DNA of 16,829 bases, taken from assembly GCA_964547975.1 (NCBI GenBank), contig CAZJRM010000111.1, forward strand, positions 1-16,829. The letters run 5' to 3'. Below are positions 14,988 to 16,829 of this stretch, piece by piece. The translations under genes and the position numbers were made by a program. Numbering within the stretch: position 1 is the stretch's first letter; every line of letters starts with the position of its first letter. The DNA comes from CAYJPV01 sp964547975 (GTDB lineage: Bacteria; Acidobacteriota; Vicinamibacteria; Vicinamibacterales; JAKQTR01). The notes below the pieces were generated by a model. It saw only the letters and a program-made list of their open reading frames with translations. It had not been told where the DNA came from and made no database searches.

Positions 14988-15961
14988 TGGGCGGGCCGAC
15001 GACCCCACCGCGCGTCCACTGGCCGGCGCTCGTGCTGACCGCCGGGCTCGGCACGAGGATGCGTCCGCTGTCGCAGGTGCGGGCCAAACCCGCCGTGCCG
15101 GTGGCCGGCGTGCCGCTGGCGGGCCGGATCCTGCGGTGGCTGGCCGAGTCGGGCGTCACCGATGCCGTGCTGAACCTCCACCACAAGCCCGACACCCTGA
15201 CGGCCGCGATTGGCGACGGGGCGGAGTTCGGCGTGCGCGTGCGGTACTCGTGGGAGCCCGACGTGCTCGGAAGCGGCGGCGGGCCGGCCCGGGCGCTGCC
15301 GCTCATCGACGCCCCGCGATTCTTCATCGTGAACGGCGACACGCTGACACGCCTCGACCTGCAGGCCATGGCGCGCCAGCACGTCGAACGGCGGGCACGC
15401 GTGACGCTGGCCGTCGTCCCGCATCCAGACCCGCGGCACTACGGCGGCGTCGAGACCGACGAGTCGGGCGTGGTCACGCGGTTTGCGCCGCGCGGCCCGG
15501 AGAACACTGGCTGGCACTTCGTCGGCGTCCAGGTCGTGGAGTCCGACGTATTCGCGACCGTCGATCCCGATACGCCCTCCGAATCCGTCGGCGGCCGGTA
15601 CCGGACGCTCGTCGCCGACGAGCCGGGTTCGGTGCAGGTCTACCACTGCGACGCCGCGTTCCGCGACATCGGCACGCCCGCCGACTACCTGGACACGTGC
15701 CTGCGGTTCGCCGCCGAGGAAGCCCGCCCGGAGGCGCTCGTCGGCGCCTCCTGCACACTGGCGGCCGACGCCGTGATCGATCGTTGCGTCCTCTGGGATC
15801 GGGTTGTCGTCGGCAGCGGCGCGACCCTTTGCGAGTGTATCGTGGCCGACGACGTGGTGGTCCCGCCGGGAGGGACATTCACGCGGCAGATTCTCGTCAA
15901 GATGGGTGACGTTCTGGTGACGCCCCTCGACGACGTCCGGAAGAAAGGTGAATCGCGATGA
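14987..15961 (+). CDS. sugar-1-phosphate nucleotidyltransferase, MurU-like with C-terminal extension
   Basis: These enzymes join a sugar-1-phosphate to a nucleotide to make NDP-sugars. The 324-aa protein has the Rossmann-type core with LTAGLGTRMRPLSQVRAKP (nucleotide loop), PVAGVPLAGRIL, LGSGGGPARALPLI, FFIVNGDTLTRLDL (metal-binding Asp) and FRDIGTPADYLD. Residues about 245-310 look like a left-handed beta-helix (DAVIDRCVLWDRVVVGSGAT), as in mannose-1-phosphate guanylyltransferases. It overlaps both neighbours: TGATG with the CYTH gene and ATGA with the kinase gene. MurU, which makes UDP-MurNAc, is the attractive reading because the next gene is AmgK-like. However, Pseudomonas MurU is only about 223 aa and lacks this extension. 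GDP-mannose or another NDP-sugar is therefore possible. The enzyme class is certain and the substrate is inferred. Confidence 0.9.
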   Translation: MGGPTTPPRVHWPALVLTAGLGTRMRPLSQVRAKPAVPVAGVPLAGRILRWLAESGVTDAVLNLHHKPDTLTAAIGDGAEFGVRVRYSWEPDVLGSGGGPARALPLIDAPRFFIVNGDTLTRLDLQAMARQHVERRARVTLAVVPHPDPRHYGGVETDESGVVTRFAPRGPENTGWHFVGVQVVESDVFATVDPDTPSESVGGRYRTLVADEPGSVQVYHCDAAFRDIGTPADYLDTCLRFAAEEARPEALVGASCTLAADAVIDRCVLWDRVVVGSGATLCECIVADDVVVPPGGTFTRQILVKMGDVLVTPLDDVRKKGESR

Positions 15962-16829
15962 CGGCACTGAAGTCGACCCCTGATACCCCCATGCCGGAAG
16001 CCGTGGGCACGTACCTCGCGCGAACGGGCATGGCCGCCGGACAGGCCGTCGTGGTTCCGCTGACGGGAGACGCGTCGGACCGCCGGTACTTCCGCGTGCT
16101 GCGGCGGGGCCAGCCGTCCGTCGTCATCGCGCTGAACGCGCAGCCGTTCGATCCGGAGGCGCTGCCCTTCGTCAACGTGGCGGAACTCTTCGCGAAGGTC
16201 CCGGTGCCGATTCCCGAGATTCTCGATCGCGCCGGCGACCTGGGCATCCTGCTGCAGCAGGACCTGGGCGACGTGACGCTGCAGGCACACCTGGGGGCCG
16301 CCAGCCCATCCGAGCACGCCGCGCTCTACCGGCAGGCCATCGGCTTCATCGTCGCCCTGCAGCGCCGCGGCCAGGAACTGGCCTCCGACCGGTATCTGCC
16401 GTACGGCATTGCTTTCGACGTCGCCAAGCTGACGTGGGAGATGGAGTTCTTCGTCAAACACTTCTGCGTGGCGTATCGCGGCCTGACGTTCACCGACGAA
16501 GATCGCGCGGCGATCACCGGCGCGCTGGCGTCGATGGTGGAGGAACTGGCCGGTGAGCCCCGCGTCCTGTGCCACCGCGACTATCACAGCCGCAACCTGA
16601 TGCTGCGCGACGGGCAGTTGTTCATCATCGATTTCCAGGACGCGCGCATGGGCCCCGATACCTACGACCTGGTGTCGCTGCTGCGCGACTCGTACGTCGA
16701 CATCCCGGATCCCCAGCTGGAGGAGCTCATCGCCTACTTCCTGGCCCTCAAGGGTCAGTCCGACTCGGGGCCGAGCGCGGTCGAGTTCCGGCGCCGGTTC
16801 GACCTGATGTCGCTCCAGCGCAACCTGAA
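15958..16829 (+). CDS. AmgK-like sugar kinase (aminoglycoside phosphotransferase fold), cut by window edge
   Basis: AmgK phosphorylates the anomeric hydroxyl of MurNAc or GlcNAc; MurU then makes UDP-MurNAc, bypassing de novo synthesis and fosfomycin's target. The visible 290 codons show LTGDASDRRYFRV in the N-lobe (near 35-47), as in AmgK GDAS-x-RRYFR. They also show GILLQQDLGD, the catalytic loop HRDYHSRNLM (His206, Asp208, Asn213), and IIDFQDARMGPDTYDLVSLL with metal-binding Asp225. These last two match the AmgK subgroup better than true aminoglycoside-resistance kinases. It starts at ATG 15958, sharing ATGA with the stop of the nucleotidyltransferase gene, so the two are translationally coupled. 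The last part of the C-terminal lobe is outside the window. Assignment to the AmgK-like family is strong; the natural sugar is not proven. Confidence 0.88.
   Translation, partial: MTALKSTPDTPMPEAVGTYLARTGMAAGQAVVVPLTGDASDRRYFRVLRRGQPSVVIALNAQPFDPEALPFVNVAELFAKVPVPIPEILDRAGDLGILLQQDLGDVTLQAHLGAASPSEHAALYRQAIGFIVALQRRGQELASDRYLPYGIAFDVAKLTWEMEFFVKHFCVAYRGLTFTDEDRAAITGALASMVEELAGEPRVLCHRDYHSRNLMLRDGQLFIIDFQDARMGPDTYDLVSLLRDSYVDIPDPQLEELIAYFLALKGQSDSGPSAVEFRRRFDLMSLQRNL

Noticed and set aside
15958..16829. Aminoglycoside-resistance kinase
   Set aside because: The fold is shared, but the GDAS-x-RRYFR and HRDYHSRN...IDFQDA motifs and the MurU-like neighbour fit the AmgK sugar kinase group better.

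Overview
The window is about 16.8 kb of very GC-rich, densely coded bacterial chromosome. The best taxonomic clue is the exported protein at 7448-9538, whose N-terminal half matches the 'Acidobacterial VWFA-related' family (TIGR03436). Together with the GC content, the many exported hydrolases and the G-run intergenic repeats, this points to Acidobacteriota, perhaps the Vicinamibacteria. That placement is an inference, since no rRNA or marker gene is present. I see no transposase, integrase, phage gene, CRISPR array, tRNA or rRNA. Composition looks even throughout, so this reads as core chromosome rather than an island. No gene-free stretch exceeds about 200 bases.

Layout. (1) 1-1103, minus strand: an unrecognised 171-aa protein followed by aat, the leucyl/phenylalanyl-tRNA-protein transferase of the N-degron pathway, whose last few codons run off the left edge. 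(2) 1247-4129: a small C-terminally anchored membrane protein, then a secreted P1-family (DmpA-type) aminopeptidase. This peptidase converges on a Tat-exported N4-glycosylasparaginase-like enzyme. Both are self-cleaving hydrolases, and G-run repeats flank the P1 gene. (3) 4130-6871: a divergent promoter region, then a short-type alpha-glucan phosphorylase and a 152-aa zinc-knuckle protein only a few bases downstream. (4) 6964-7374: a small secreted beta-sandwich-like protein with a clear sigma70-type promoter. It converges on the next unit across a strong hairpin. (5) 7448-11529, minus strand: an M14 metallocarboxypeptidase-like protein with calcium-loop insertions and altered active-site residues, followed by the VWFA-related protein. 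(6) 11712 to the right edge: a probable five-gene operon, htrA/degP-type protease, MidA-type methyltransferase, CYTH (class IV adenylate cyclase-like) enzyme, sugar-1-phosphate nucleotidyltransferase, and an AmgK-like sugar kinase cut by the window edge. The last three genes overlap at their start and stop codons (TGATG, then ATGA).

Much of the window concerns the cell envelope and protein or peptide turnover outside the cytoplasm: P1 peptidase, glycosylasparaginase, M14 carboxypeptidase, HtrA and the VWFA-related protein. Aat adds cytoplasmic proteolysis targeting. The right-hand pair resembles AmgK plus MurU, the anomeric kinase and uridylyltransferase that recycle MurNAc straight to UDP-MurNAc. 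The translationally coupled CYTH enzyme has no known place in that pathway, and this trio is the most interesting system-level observation. Second is the M14 protein, where an Asp sits at the usual third zinc-ligand His and a His replaces the Asn of the DLNRN motif.
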